A program made the position numbers and the translations under genes. Below the pieces are notes generated by a model. That model was not told the DNA's origin. It saw nothing but the letters and a program-made list of their open reading frames with translations, and did no database searches. A stretch of DNA of 64,000 bases from Liolophura sinensis (lineage: Eukaryota > Mollusca > Polyplacophora > Chitonida > Chitonidae): assembly GCF_032854445.1 (NCBI RefSeq), contig NC_088295.1, positions 2,418,501 to 2,482,500 of the forward strand, given 5' to 3'. Within the stretch, counting starts at the first letter, position 1; each line of letters begins with the position of its first letter. Shown in pieces: positions 11,800-24,280 of this stretch.

Positions 11800-13910
11800 T
11801 TTTCACTTCCAAACCAAATCATTGACACGACAATGGCTCACTCAGTTATCCAGTTTTATATTTGGTCTTCAGCAATAAAATCAGATGTTACAAACCAGCT
11901 TAATTGTCCTGTTTGATGAAGATGACCGGCTAACTCAGGGCTTAGTTAGTGGGTTGAGAACACAGGCATGTTCATAACCACCTTTATGGACACTAAATGT
12001 TCATGTTCCTACACGGATAATGTGCTGAGCTATAGAAGCTGTACACTACATGGAGTAAGGTATATAATAGCGATTTTATACATATCAAACGCAATATATT
12101 GTTCGCCTTATATTAACATTTGTTGACAATGAATCCAGAAAAAAATGCCGGGGAATGACATTTTATCCGTGTGGAGACCTCGAGAAAATATTCCAATCTT
12201 AGTAAACTGTCCATGAAACTCAAATACATTTAAAAATACATTTTATCTTATCTAATTATAAAATGAGATATGGTGCAGATTTTGTATTAGTCGGACAATT
12301 TCATATACATGTATAATGTCATCTGGTATTACGTGTTTTCATGAAGAGATGGATGACTGGCTTTGTTAAGGTAGCTTCAAAGACATTTTTCATGTATTTT
12401 TTCGTCTCTCCCGGACGTTATTGCGCACCATGTATAATTCGATCACGTAGTGACTAGCAGTATAATTTAATCTATACTTAGTTAGCTATTAAGATTTCTT
12501 ACACTACATGGGCTTTCATTCTCCATTTTTTTTCTTCTAATTATATTTTGAACGGTCAGAGATACCTGGACATTTACAAAAAGTTTTTGAGAATTTATTG
12601 GTATTTTTTAGTTCAGGAAGATGATGTTTCTATCTGAAGCAGTTTTATATGGGCACACAGACTCCGTCATAACGCCCAGGAGGACAGGTTTCTACCGGTA
12701 AAAATCGATTGACCTTAGGACTGTTTTCTTCTCTAGGCCTGTAGAAGCCCACTCTACCCTACTGGCTCTGTCTGGCGACACACCAGTGATTTCAGCCCTT
12801 CTGTATAACCTGACAAACACATCTGCTCCGTCTATAAACAAAACCTGTTTTTTTGGACCTTGTCTTCGAGCGAGATGTTAGTTTCAGCCACTTCAGATAA
12901 TTACATTCATAAATTTACCGATTTGGGAGTTTTTATAAACTGCGGGTTATTTGATTGCAGCTTTGTTGTTATTGGCTTCCATCTTTTGTAAATCTTGAAA
13001 TGGAGGAATTTTTATAGATTATTATTTAATCGGATCATAAGTTTTTGTGTCTCATTTTAACTGATTTATGTCGCAAACAATTCAGTATTTATCCAGTCTA
13101 ACGATATTCCGTATTGGTTTGCACTGTTTAATAAAAAAGCCCAAAAGCTTGTTTTACCCTCACAAAGGGAGGTTTATTGTGTATATTACAAAGATCATTC
13201 CTCATAGGAAAGGTGCCCAATGTCGAGGGGGGTATGTTTTCTCTTCTCTACAGAACACGAGACCAAGTGAAGAGCTGATTAGAGTTTGACACCATGTCGG
13301 CAATATATCAGCCATATCGATGGAAGAAATGGACGAGCCCGTAGAAAACCACCGATATTCGGCAACTCACCGACGAATTTTCCCTTATTTTACATACAGG
13401 GACATATAAGTGTGTCACATTGGAGGAAAAACAATGAACGTACAAATTGGCCTCACGCCTGACCGCTTTCTGTCACCAAGACCCCAATAATAGTGACAGC
13501 GAGGGCAAAATTTCCCATTCAAGATGAACAGCGCTGTTCTGATAAGATGTGATGGCAAACCTGAAGTCACCAAACCACAAGTATCGCAGCTGAGACACGA
13601 ATACTTCTGAGCATTCATTCCACTTCCACGTCCTGTTACGTGCTTCACCATTTCGGGTCTAAACACACGATACGACCTCCAGGAAGCGACATAGTAATTT
13701 TGAGATAATTTATTAAACACACACAAAAAATTCCGAAAACCTGGATGCTATGAATTCTGTTTTTTATCTATCGTTGTTAGAGATTATTCTGGGACTGTTT
13801 ATAAAATAAAAAACGAACGAAGCTGATCTATTAAGTCAGCGACAATGTCATGTGTTTTGAGATGACTTCACCTCAGCGGTGTGCGATCGGCGATAAATAT
13901 GCGACCCTTA
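11800..13910 (+). repeat. Diverged segmental duplication, copy C
   Basis: It aligns with copy A from about 6.2 kb to 8.4 kb: ACCACCTTTATGGACACTAA, AAAATGAGATATGGTGCAGA, GAGATGGATGACTGGCTTTG, CAGATAATTACATTCATAAA, GCAGCTGAGACACGAATACT. It lacks the 57-bp minisatellite of copy A, having one stretch of ordinary sequence there (about 12.72-12.83 kb), and carries a SINE-like fragment at 13.3 kb. No conserved reading frame. Confidence 0.6.
13296..13395 (-). mobile_element. SINE-like fragment inside duplicated segment C
   Basis: A diverged string with GACGAGCCCGTAGAAAACCA and GGCAACTCACCGACGAATTT resembles the body of the SINEs elsewhere in the window. Ends are not definable. Confidence 0.35.
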
Positions 13911-13949
13911 GATCAAAGATGAAATAAATGAGATAATTCCGCATGAATA

Positions 13950-14160
13950 AGATTGATTCACACAATGTCTTAGTTGGGATCATGTTTAGACATGTCTCAC
14001 TTGGTTTATTTATGCACATGTTTTACTTGAGATCATGTTGGCAAATGTCTCACTGCTGGCAAATGAATCATTTCTGCGCGTGTTTTATATGCGATAATTT
14101 CTGCACACGTCTTACTTGGGATCATGTCTGTACATGGCAACAGGAGTCATTTATCATGTG
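13950..14160. repeat. Degenerate short tandem repeat
   Basis: Loose copies of a unit of about 30 bp containing GATCATGT, CACATGT and TCTCACTTGG-type words. Too diverged for a firm period. Confidence 0.4.
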
Positions 14161-15383
14161 GTCAAACCGATTAATTCTCATCTGACAAAGAGCTTATAGA
14201 CTAAAACTTGTATAAGTGTTGCTTTAGGGGGACACTTGTTGGGGAGGTCCTGAATGGCGGACTGGACTGCAGCGGCTGTGAGTCTCCAACCAGGCAGCAA
14301 CAGCCCCATTATCACAGCCCCATTACCACAGCCAAATTATCACAGGCGTGTCTACTTTCCCATACTACATATGCTTACCATATTTAGAAAAGCGCAAGTT
14401 CCAGAAGACGTATAAATAATAACTCACGTGACCAAAGCATGGGCGCCGCACGAACTAGCATTGTCGCCAATAAATGGCCAGTAAACTGCCGCGCTCAATT
14501 GTCCTAAACACTATCAACTTGTGTTAAATATATTATATGGCCTAACTATTGATGTGGCTCGCCTATTGAAGGTCAAACAGAACATTGCTGGATTCGGCAT
14601 CCTGTAGAGGAGCGGTAATTGTCAGCGTTATTTAATTATTATGAAATGAATGACGAGTCTGGTGGTTCAGACTGAGCACGGCGTATGTGTCTACATGTGT
14701 AAGCCGCCTTCGTGACCGCTTGAAAGACGCATTGGTAATGTTATACAGACAAGGCCACAAAATCCAGTTATCATCTGCAGTCATCAGCGCAGCGCATTCA
14801 TAGTTGGATATAGTCCACAACGATTAAATGTCTATAGTTTTCAGTAGGCGGTGTTTATTTTCCCGCAGTTATTGATGTAAATGGATCGAGGGGAGACTAC
14901 TCTTAGTTACAAGCCGAAGGTACCTCTGTCACGTTGTTTCTCCATCACTACATCGATGACTCGCTACGATCAATACTGCGGCAAATCTAATTGGAAAAAT
15001 AATACTTTCCAGGGTAGGGTATTGGCAGCTACGTTAAAGCAGAATCTATCCGGCCGGGAAATCCTATTAATAAAAAACCTTTAATTTAACATTGAAACTT
15101 GACATTGCTTTGCGTGGCCAGACTGCTTCAGCTGGCAATATTGTCTCTCAGATATGGGGTTCTGAGCCTCGGCAGCGGTATCTCATACCCTGCTTCTTAT
15201 TCAGCAGGAGGTCTACGGGTTAGGTTCAATGCTCAGTCACCGCACGTCTGTTGACCTGGCCGAAGTGAACAGAGACGGGAGATCGAGTCCGACTTACGAG
15301 CATAATTGCACAACCACATCAACAAAGACGACTGCTGTGAACCAGATGAGTTCATAGTAGAAATAAACGCACGACACGGCCCA
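14161..15383. other. No gene recognised
   Basis: Contains three close copies of CACAGCC(C/A)A-type words at 14,300-14,345 but otherwise nothing recognisable. Confidence 0.45.
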
Positions 15384-15817
15384 ATCCAGCACAACACAGC
15401 ACAACCCAGCACAACCCAGCACAACACGGCACAACTCAGCACGACACGGCACAACCCAGCACAACCCAGCACAACACAGCACAACCCAGCACAACACGGC
15501 ACAACACGGTACAACCCAGCACAACACAGCACAACCCAGCACAAAACGGCCCAATCCAGCACAACACAGCACATCACAGCATAACCCAGCACAATCTAGC
15601 ACAACACAGCACAACACGACCCAATCCAGCACAACACGGCACAACCCAGCACAAAACGGCCCAATCCAGCACAACATAGCACAACACAGCATAACCCAGC
15701 ACAATCTAGCACAACACAGCACAACACGACGCAATCCAGCACAACACGGCACAACCCAGCACAAAACGGCCCAATCCAGCACAACATAGCACAACACAGC
15801 ATAACCCAGCACAATCT
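15384..15817. repeat. 10-bp CA-rich satellite with 110-bp higher-order unit
   Basis: The basic unit is ACAACCCAGC/ACAACACAGC. From 15,591 a 110-bp block beginning ACAATCTAGC recurs at 15,701 and starts again at 15,811, showing a second level of amplification. One strand has almost no T and the other almost no A. Cys-rich frames of up to 172 codons on the minus strand are artefacts of the repeat. Confidence 0.92.
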
Positions 15818-15825
15818 ATTTTTGC

Positions 15826-16078
15826 TGCTCGGGATTTTACGTCGCACTTAACAAAGTCATATGACGGCGAGGAGTCGTTAGTTTTATGTCTATATACTGT
15901 GTTTCTTGTGACAGTCGAGCCAGTGCCGAAGTATGCAGAAGACACCAGACGTGACAACTCACTGAACCATTTTTGAAAGATTTTGGTATGACTTGACCCG
16001 GCTTTGATCCCAAGTCTCCCGACTTCGAGGCGTACTCTATAAGGATTAGGTTGCCGAAGCGGTTGTTACGCAGTGAAT
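15826..16078 (-). mobile_element. tRNA-derived SINE, second family, diverged
   Basis: It starts with the tail motif TTTTACGTCGCACTTAAC at the edge of the 10-bp CA-rich array. It continues with CATATGACGGCGAGGAGTC and ends in a head whose minus strand retains a B-box-like GGGATCAAAGCC. It abuts the tandem array directly; no clear target-site duplication is visible. Confidence 0.6.
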
Positions 16079-16079
16079 A

Positions 16080-16494
16080 ATATTTTCGCATATCTTCCCC
16101 GTAGTTTTTGATGCGTATTTAAGCGTCTCCTAATGTCGGATATCTATAAAATCCCTATTTTACCATTCATTCGTTTATACTAAACATAACATTAAACGAA
16201 ACGCCCAAAATAAACCATAATAGCAAATATACACCATATATATAAAGGAATCAGTTATTTTTATTTTTATTCATCTAATTATTTGGGAAGAGTAAGACAT
16301 AGACTAAATCGTGCAGACCTATTTCTGTTTCTATCAGTTTACGCAAAACTAAAAACACCAGCAGGGAATTTAGGAGGTGAATGTTTACACGTTATTTCAT
16401 GGCTGGTATCCCTGCTGTGGGGGCAGCTTCTACCGCCGTTTTTTGACGGGAAGAAAGTTCTTGTAAACGGAACATATTTTATTGATACATCAGT
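16080..16494. other. No gene recognised
   Basis: AT-rich sequence between SINE copies. The 93-codon frame at 16,283 runs into a SINE tail and is not a gene. Confidence 0.5.
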
Positions 16495-16590
16495 TACGTT
16501 TTATTTTGATTGGTGTTTTACGCCGTACGTTTTTAAAAATATACGAGGGCTGTCTGCATTATGATGGGAGGAATCTCGGGCGAAAAAATC
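16495..16590 (-). mobile_element. SINE tail fragment
   Basis: TTTTGATTGGTGTTTTACGC followed by a decayed body with CATTATGATGGGAGGAA. Only the 3' part of the element remains. Confidence 0.5.
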
Positions 16591-16844
16591 GTTTAGTGAT
16601 CGATCATAAATGTAATGTTTACCATTACAATGCATAAGGAACACTGGGTAACTAGCCGCGAAATTATTGCAATCATTCTACTCTTTCTGGAAAGGTACAT
16701 TTTGCCGTAATGTTGTTTTAATGCACATGTTCACTGTGGTCTCTGCAGACATTAATGCCAGTCTGGCCGCGCTGTGTAATAGGCTGTGCCGGCAGGAATT
16801 CGGTCTCAGTTGGTAAACAGTGCGAATTCGGTTCTTATTGGTCT

Positions 16845-17250
16845 CAGTAGGATGTCACGCTCGAATCCTGCTGTTACTGACATCAGTAGGATGTCACGCT
16901 CAAATCCTGCTGTTACTGACATCATTAGGATGTCACGTCCGAATCCTGGTGTTACTGACATCAGTAGGATGTCACGTTCGAATCCTACTGTTACTGACAT
17001 CAGTAGGATGTCACGTTCGAATCCTGCTGTTACTGACATCAGTAAGATGTCATGTTCGAATTCTGCTGTTACTGACATCAGTAAGATGTCATGCTCGAAT
17101 TCTGCTGTTACTGACGTCAGTAGGATGTCACGCTCGAATCCTGCTTTCAATGGCCTCAAGGATATCACCTGCGAATCTAGCTCTTAATGGCCTCAATTAA
17201 ATTCACTAGCGAATCCAGCTCTTAATGGCGTCAGTAGGATGTCATGTTCG
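16845..17250. repeat. 39-bp minisatellite, about 8 good copies plus decayed ones
   Basis: Unit AGTAGGATGTCACGCTCGAA then TCCTGCTGTTACTGACATC. 39 bp equals 13 codons and the unit lacks stops in several frames, so open frames appear on both strands (up to 133 codons). Right-hand units (17,150-17,250) are diverged. Confidence 0.92.
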
Positions 17251-17255
17251 AATCC

Positions 17256-18234
17256 AGCTGTTGCTTTGAGCTCTCAATGGTTCGGCTGAAAATCACTACG
17301 CTTCTCCGGTACACGATAACAGTTTTCCTTTTTCAGATTGCGTTTTTGGATTTGAACTGATTTTGGAACCAGTTTACATGATCGATTCACCTGAACACCT
17401 TCATACAAACTGATGGGGAAAAACGCCTCAGGCTTGGATCTTACTGTTTTATAAATGTTTCAGTCACTAGTAAATAAAGCAAAGTTCTCTGTCTAAATCT
17501 GATTGAGTTCTTCGACACGGAGGCTTGACCAGGGCTCATTCCGTCAGAACTCATTAGTAATGTTTGGAAGGGAGTCGGAGGTGCTAGACATGCCAGCAGG
17601 TGAAAGTGTCTTAATTTCATTAAGTCCGTAGCCATGCTCGACACCAGGGATGTAGGAGCTGGAGTAAGAGATGGTGTGGATCGGCTATGGCGTGGGCGGG
17701 ATGAGGGGGGTTTTGGTATATGGCCGGGTAACGTTTGGCTATTGGGTTAATAAACCGCCTGATGTTCCTAAAGGCATACGATCATCAGAGATACGATTGC
17801 GTTGCATTATACCGGCTGCGAGGAAAATAAGGATCGAGGGTGATAATGTAGATCCATATTATTACTATTCACATGTTTGTTGTGATTTAGGCTATGTGGC
17901 CTGTGTCGGGTTTGCTTTCCAAACATGTTCTTGATTCGACAGGAACAGAGCTAGTAGTAAACAACGGCCCGCTGCATATTACATCTTCTAACTGATAGGC
18001 ACTGTAATTAGGCTATTCCAGCTGAGCAGCGTATGTCGCAACTTAATCAGATATTTCATGTTTCATTGTTTGCCGGGTGTTGTATGTTCTCGTGTTATAC
18101 TCGTGTTTGAGCACTTTCTTTTCTTGTATTTTGGCGTACAACATTAGCTATATTGGCTAAGGCAGCATGTATGGGGTTGTCAATTTTCCACTGAATTAGA
18201 GAGTTACGTAGATAATGTACATGTTGAGGACACT
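17256..18234. other. No gene recognised
   Basis: Single-copy. Frames at 17,441-17,644 (minus) and 17,671-17,934 (plus) have no recognisable domain. Confidence 0.45.
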
Positions 18235-18645
18235 AATCATTGATGTACACACACATCAAACAGATGGCGCTACAGTAATCATTGATGTACACCTGCATCA
18301 AACATATGGCACCACAGTGCTATGTACACACACATCAAACAACTGGGGCTACGGTAATCATTAATGTACACACACATCAAACAGATGGCGCTACAGTAAT
18401 CATTGATGTACGCATGCAACAAGCACCTGGGGCTACAGTAATCATTGATGTACACACACATCAAACAGCTGGGGCTATAGTATTCATTGATGTACACATG
18501 CATCAAACAGATGGCACCACAGTGCTATGTACACACACATCAAACAGCTGGCGCTACAGTAATCATCGATGTACACACACATCACACAGCTGGAGCTACA
18601 GTAATCATTGATGTACACACGTCAAACAACTGGCGCTAAAATCTA
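18235..18645. repeat. About 42-bp minisatellite, about 10 copies
   Basis: Units carry ATTGATGTACACACACATCA then AACAGATGGCGCTACAGTAA. Shorter variants have CACCACAGTGCTATGTACAC. Each unit contains GATGT/ACATC inverted arms around ACACAC. Confidence 0.9.
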
Positions 18646-18915
18646 CGAATACGTAGTGGATAAACTCTACGAAGAAACGTCATTTATGAAGTTCATCAAT
18701 TTTGCAGGCTTCTGTGTATGATCGAATTTGTATATGGATAAAATGGTCTGGTATTAAGGCACTGTTTTACTCCGTTGTCCCCCGTGGTTTTGTGTGTAAT
18801 GTGTTGCCAAATTTCACAAAGAAGCTATTGATAAATAAGTCTGGAAACTGTGTGATATTTCAAGACAGTTAACTAATTAAGTCAGATATAAAAATGACTC
18901 ATTTTTCGGCGCTTT

Positions 18916-19055
18916 ACTGATTTATTTGATCAGTGTTTTACGTCGCACTCAAGAGTGGAAACCGACAGAGCCCTTCGAAAACCCACGATCGTAAGCAGGT
19001 TCCCGACAGATCTTTCCACGTCCTGCGTTTTAAGGCGACGGCTTGTGTTTTCAAT
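18916..19055 (-). mobile_element. SINE fragment (tail half)
   Basis: It contains TTTATTTGATCAGTGTTTTA, then CGTCGCACTCAAGAG and a diverged body with GACAGAGCCCTTCGAAAACC. The tRNA-like head is missing or unrecognisable. Confidence 0.55.
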
Positions 19056-19663
19056 ACCAAGGCTATCAGCTAACAAAAGCGTTATATTTATATTACATTT
19101 AATCATTCAGATCCATAGATGTTGGTGAGTGTCTTGTGTCAATGAATTTATTTGTTGTCCACGATTCAGTGGGCGTGGTCATTTTTTTCCTCGCCTGTAA
19201 CACAAAGGCTTTTGCGGATATCTGAACAATATATTTCTACCAATTTTTTAGCGTCCTTTAGTGGACAAAGTGGAAATGAGTTCTGCTATATGTGGTGGTT
19301 AGTGCAAGTGGGATATTCACCATATGGTCTGGTAGCTGAATAGTTCCACTCCTAAGGGAAACATCCAGGTCACTTTATAACAAAACTTTATATTTACAGT
19401 TTTTTCATGTTTTACCTCTAATGCTCGAAGGAAGCCTAGGGCTCAATCCACAAAGATATTTCCGACATTAGTGAAAATTAAAAACAACGTCTAAAATACT
19501 TATCGTAAGAATTAAAATTTTGACTCTAGGATTATAATTTGTTCAAATTTCCATTTTCATTTCAAGCTGCTAAAACAAGCATAAAAAGCATTTAAAATGT
19601 TGACTTTAGTAAGAAATGGCTTTTTGCCGTCCTCCTTCACGGAGTGTGGGGTTTCTGAATTGT
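19056..19663. other. No gene recognised
   Basis: AT-rich single-copy spacer before the 39-bp array. Confidence 0.5.
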
Positions 19664-21770
19664 CAAACTTATTTTGTATATTGTAATTGTTTGAAGCATT
19701 ACGGCATTTATCTTGTACACCGTAACTGTTTGAATAATTACCACACTTATGTTGTACACTGTAACTGTTTGAAGGATTACCGCACTTGTCTTGTACACTG
19801 TAACTGTTTGAAGGATTACAACACTTGCCTTGTACAATGTAACTGTTTGAAGCATTACCACACTTATTTTGTATATTGTAATTGTTTGAAGCATTACGGC
19901 ATTTATCTTGTACACCGTAACTGTTTGAATAATTACCACACTTATGTTGTACACTGTAACTGTTTGAAGGATTACCGCACTTGTCTTGTACACTGTAACT
20001 GTTTGAAGGATTACAACACTTGCCTTGTACAATGTAACTGTTTGAAGCATTACCACACTTATGTTGTACACTGTAACTGTTTGAAAGATTACAACACTTG
20101 TCTTGTACACTGTAACTGTTTGAATAATTACCACACTTATCTTGTACACTGTAACTGTTTGAAGGATCACCGACTTATCCTGTACACTTTAACTGTTTGG
20201 CGGATTAACACACAGGTCTTGTACACTGTAACTGTTTGAAGGATCACCGACTTATCCTGTACACTTTAACTGTTTGGCGGATTAACACACAGGTCTTGTA
20301 CACTGTAACTGTTTGAAAGATTACCCTACTTATTTTGTATATTGTAATTGTTTGAAGCATTACGGCATTTATCTTGTACACCGTAACTGTTTGAATAATT
20401 ACCACACTTATGTTGTACACTGTAACTGTTTGGCGGATTAACACACAGGTCTTGTACACTGTAACTGTTTAAGGGATTAACACACGGGTCTTGTACACTG
20501 TAACTGTTTAAGGGATTAACACACAGGTCTTGTACACTGTAACTGTTTGGCGGATTAACACACAGGTCTTGTACACTGTAACTGTTTAAGGGATTAACAC
20601 ACTGGTCTTGTACACTGTAACTGTTTAAGGGATTAACACACTGGTCTTGTACACTGTAACTGTTTGAAAGATTACCGCACTTATCTTGTACACTGTAACT
20701 GTTTGAAGGATTACCGCACTTGTCTTGTACACTGTAACTGTTTGAAGGATTACAACACTTGCCTTGTACACTGTAACTGTTTGAAGGATTACCACACTTG
20801 TCTTATACACTGTAATTGTTTGAAAGATTACCGCACTTATCTTGTACACTGTAACTGTTTAACGGATTAACACACCTATCTTGTACACTGTAACTGTCTG
20901 AAGGATTACCGCACTTGTCTTGTACACTGTAACTGTTTGAAGGATTACAACACTTGCCTTGTACACTGTAACTGTTTAAGGGATTAACACACTGGTCTTG
21001 TACACTGTAACTGTTTAAGGGATTAACACACTGGTCTTGTACACTGTAACTGTTTGAAGGATCACCGACTTATCCTGTACACTTTAACTGTTTGGCGGAT
21101 TAACACACAGGTCTTGTACACTGTAACTGTTTAAGGGATTAGCACACTGGTCTTGTACACTGTAACTGTTTAAGGGATTAACACACAGGTCTTGTACACT
21201 GTAACTGTTTGGCGGATTAACACACAGGTCTTGTACACTGTAACTGTTTAAGGGATTAACACACTGGTCTTGTACACTGTAACTGTTTAAGGGATTAACA
21301 CACTGGTCTTGTACACTGTAACTGTTTGAAAGATTACCGCACTTATCTTGTACACTGTAACTGTTTGAAGGATTACCGCACTTGTCTTGTACACTGTAAC
21401 TGTTTGAAGGATTACAACACTTGCCTTGTACACTGTAACTGTTTGAAGGATTACCACACTTGTCTTATACACTGTAATTGTTTGAAAGATTACCGCACTT
21501 ATCTTGTACACTGTAACTGTTTAACGGATTAACACACCTATCTTGTACACTGTAACTGTCTGAAGGATTACCGCACTTGTCTTGTACACTGTAACTGTTT
21601 GAAGGATTACAACACTTGCCTTGTACACTGTAACTGTTTGAAGGATTACCACACTTATCTTGTACACTGTAACTGTTTGAAAGATTACCACACTTGTCTT
21701 GTACACTGTAACTGTTTGAAAAATTACCACTTATCTTGTACACTGAAACTGTTTGAAGGGTTACCGCATT
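19664..21770. repeat. 39-bp minisatellite, about 54 copies, with nested duplications
   Basis: Unit core CTTGTACACTGTAACTGTTT followed by GAAGGATTACCGCACTTGT or AAGGGATTAACACACTGGT. Higher-order events: a 195-bp block (5 units) repeated at 19,669 and 19,862, and a block of about 545 bp (20,430-20,975) repeated nearly identically at an offset of 662 bp (21,092-21,637). The frames of up to 207 codons on both strands come from the 13-codon period. Confidence 0.95.
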
Positions 21771-22351
21771 TATATCTATATAATTGTCGAATCACGAAAT
21801 TAGATAGCCATGGTGTTTCATTTCCGTTAACGGATAAAACGTTTATTTGTTCAACGTTTATCCTTATTTACAAACTGGCTGATCATTTAGCACCAACTGT
21901 GTGGTATTTGTGGAGTTTTCAGTCTGAACAAAAACGGTAAATGTCTCCAGCAGGAACCTAAGAAGGGTAGACTGGCTGGTGCACGCTCGGAAAAGGTCAA
22001 ATCAATGGAAAACTATACAGAAAACTCGGGATGTATTTTATATCACAGGCGGGCGCCTGAAGATTACTGAACTACCCTCTCGTAATAAAAGTAAACTGTA
22101 TAAGCCGCGGGGGGTAAATCTGTACGAGAAGTCTTTGATATCTTTACACATAATGCTGTAGCTAAAGTAGTCAAAGGACAGATCACCGGTTGCTTGGCAA
22201 CAGATTCATTACAGGTTCCTTATTATTTTCTACCACAAAGCCTAACTTTATTATCCAATATCAACAACTATCGTCAGATGCTGTAAAGTGTTGGTGAAAG
22301 CCACAGGTCCAGATGTGTCCGTTGATTTCATTGTCTTTTTGTTCTCCTCAG

Positions 22352-22380
22352 CGTGAAGGATCGTGTCCAAGGAGTGTAAG
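22352..22380 (+). other. Possible 29-nt micro-exon
   Basis: A long pyrimidine tract ending CTCCTCAG, then 29 nt, then AAG/GTAAAC. Both splice signals match consensus. One frame through it is open. No partner exons were identified, so it may be chance. Confidence 0.2.
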
Positions 22381-22550
22381 GTAAACAATGTGCTCATACT
22401 ACCTAATATTGCCATGGTTACTGACAGCAGAATTATTTTTCAGTGCTCCTCGTAAATGTCATTTCTTTCGTTGTAACCATTTTAGTTAGAACAGATCCCT
22501 TAAATGAATCGTTATGTGTAACTTAACTACCATGAAATCTTGATAAATGA

Positions 22551-22820
22551 TTAATCTATTCATTTGGTTTTTCGCGCCGTACTCAGGAATATTTCACTTA
22601 TACGACGGCGACCGGCATTATGATGGAAGGAAAAATGGTGGAGCCCGGGGAGGGGGTAACCCACGACCACCCGCAGGTTTCTGGCAGACCTCCCTAACTA
22701 CTACCGTAGAGATAGCCAGCATGAGCTTGACTTGAACTCACGGCGACCGCATTGGTGAGAGGTTCCTGGGCCATTACGCTGTCCTAGCTGTCCTAACCGT
22801 CTGAACCACGGAGGCGCCCC
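22551..22820 (-). mobile_element. tRNA-derived SINE, full length
   Basis: Minus-strand copy of the same family. The head end (right) retains the CACGGAGGC and GAACTCACGGCGACCGCATT motifs. The left flank GATAAATGA and right flank GACAAATGA may be a 9-bp target-site duplication with one mismatch. The short reading frame inside (22,547-22,735) is a by-product of the SINE. Confidence 0.75.
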
Positions 22821-24280
22821 TTTGACAAATGAACATAGGTTTAAGATTAAACTGAGAGATATGCTTACCTCCAAAATAAATCCCACAGTGGTATAACAGC
22901 GCATTAGCCTTCAACCTCGGCTGTATTTAGGAGGCATAGTCCGAGCTCTTCTTCTCACCAGAACACTTTATTCTTACAGAAAATGACTTGGCAAAAATCC
23001 CCTGATGTATTATTATCAAAGTCAATATAGGAAAATGTAAATCATCATAATACGTATTTGATTACGATTTTGTAATGGCCTTTCTGTCTTTACAAAAAAA
23101 ACCAGGGTAATTTACTGAGCCAATTCTCAGAAAGTCTTGAGAGAAAGGAAAAAAAAAAGACGTCGAGACGATGTTTGTTTTCAGTCGGTCATGTACAGTT
23201 GGAACATTATCTCTCGGGCTGTAGCGTCAGTCAACAACAGAAGACCGACATGAGATATATATATATATATAGCTGACACCTGAACATTTGTAAGGAATCG
23301 TGTAGTTAGTTGCATAATAGTCAGGCTGTGTTTACGTCCAGCTTCTCCGGGGGAGGTGTAAGATGGTTGGCAGCTGTTGTAGCCCAGGGGTCAGCCAGGG
23401 GATGGCTATATATTTGGGGCAGCCTAGTTCAAACTGCATGACGCTAATACTCTATTCTCATTAAGACAAGATATCTTAGAATTCAAAACCCGCCGTTCTC
23501 CTGGGAACGTAAAATGATATCCGCTCCATGCGAATTGGGAACTAATGTCAAAGCTTTCACACGAATTATTGCCAGGGTTACGCAATGAATTAATTGATTT
23601 CTCTTGGATATGAGTTCCTAATAAACAACTTTCTAAAGTAACTGTGCTATGTTCTTCAACTCGACTGCTAAACACGCTATTATGAAAGATCTGAAACTTG
23701 ATTACAAAATCTAACCTTTAGCCAAAGCGGTTTCCTTTACAACTTATATACCCTAGCTTAGTAACTGGCTGGGATTTCTTTCTGATATTACAAATATCTG
23801 ATTTAATACCCATATCCAGAGCCTGGGTGCACTTTCCTCTTCACAAGGTAATCCTTCCGTAAACGATGCGGCAGTTTAATGTTCTAGTGTGTTAGTCAGT
23901 GAATCTTGCTCAGGAAAAGCTACTTCGGTACCACCAAGTCATCACGGAGAGGAATTGGATAGTAGTGATGAAAAGAACAGACCAAGGTTATACCCACTCG
24001 ACACAGCGAGTTTCCAGCCTGGAGAAGCTAATGGTCATTCAATGTTACCTGATAATGACATTTGTACAGGCGTATATGTCTGTTGTCCATGGACATGCTC
24101 ATCTCTTCCTCACCTGTCTACTTCTGACCCAGGCCATTCCCACGCTGAAGAAATGGTATGAGGGACAACTACAGTAAAGATGAACGATGAGTAGGACATG
24201 CGCACCGGATGTTGTACAGGAAACGTGTAGTGGCAAGGAGAGATCGGCACCTAGGTTATATACATGTAGGTGGTTTTGCA

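Larger units (their letters stand above)
21771..24280. other. No gene recognised apart from a SINE and a micro-exon candidate
   Basis: Contains the SINE at 22.55 kb, the possible micro-exon at 22.35 kb, a short (TA)n at 23,255-23,270 and overlapping 90-codon frames at 23.9-24.2 kb with no recognisable family. Confidence 0.45.

Noticed and set aside
15233-15957. Cys-rich minus-strand frames as a metallothionein- or keratin-associated-like protein
   Set aside because: They translate the 10-bp CA-rich repeat; several overlapping frames give similar Cys-rich output.
19616-20239. 207-codon plus frame and 177-codon minus frame as genes
   Set aside because: Both are by-products of a 39-bp (13-codon) repeat that happens to lack stops; the two strands are open at once.
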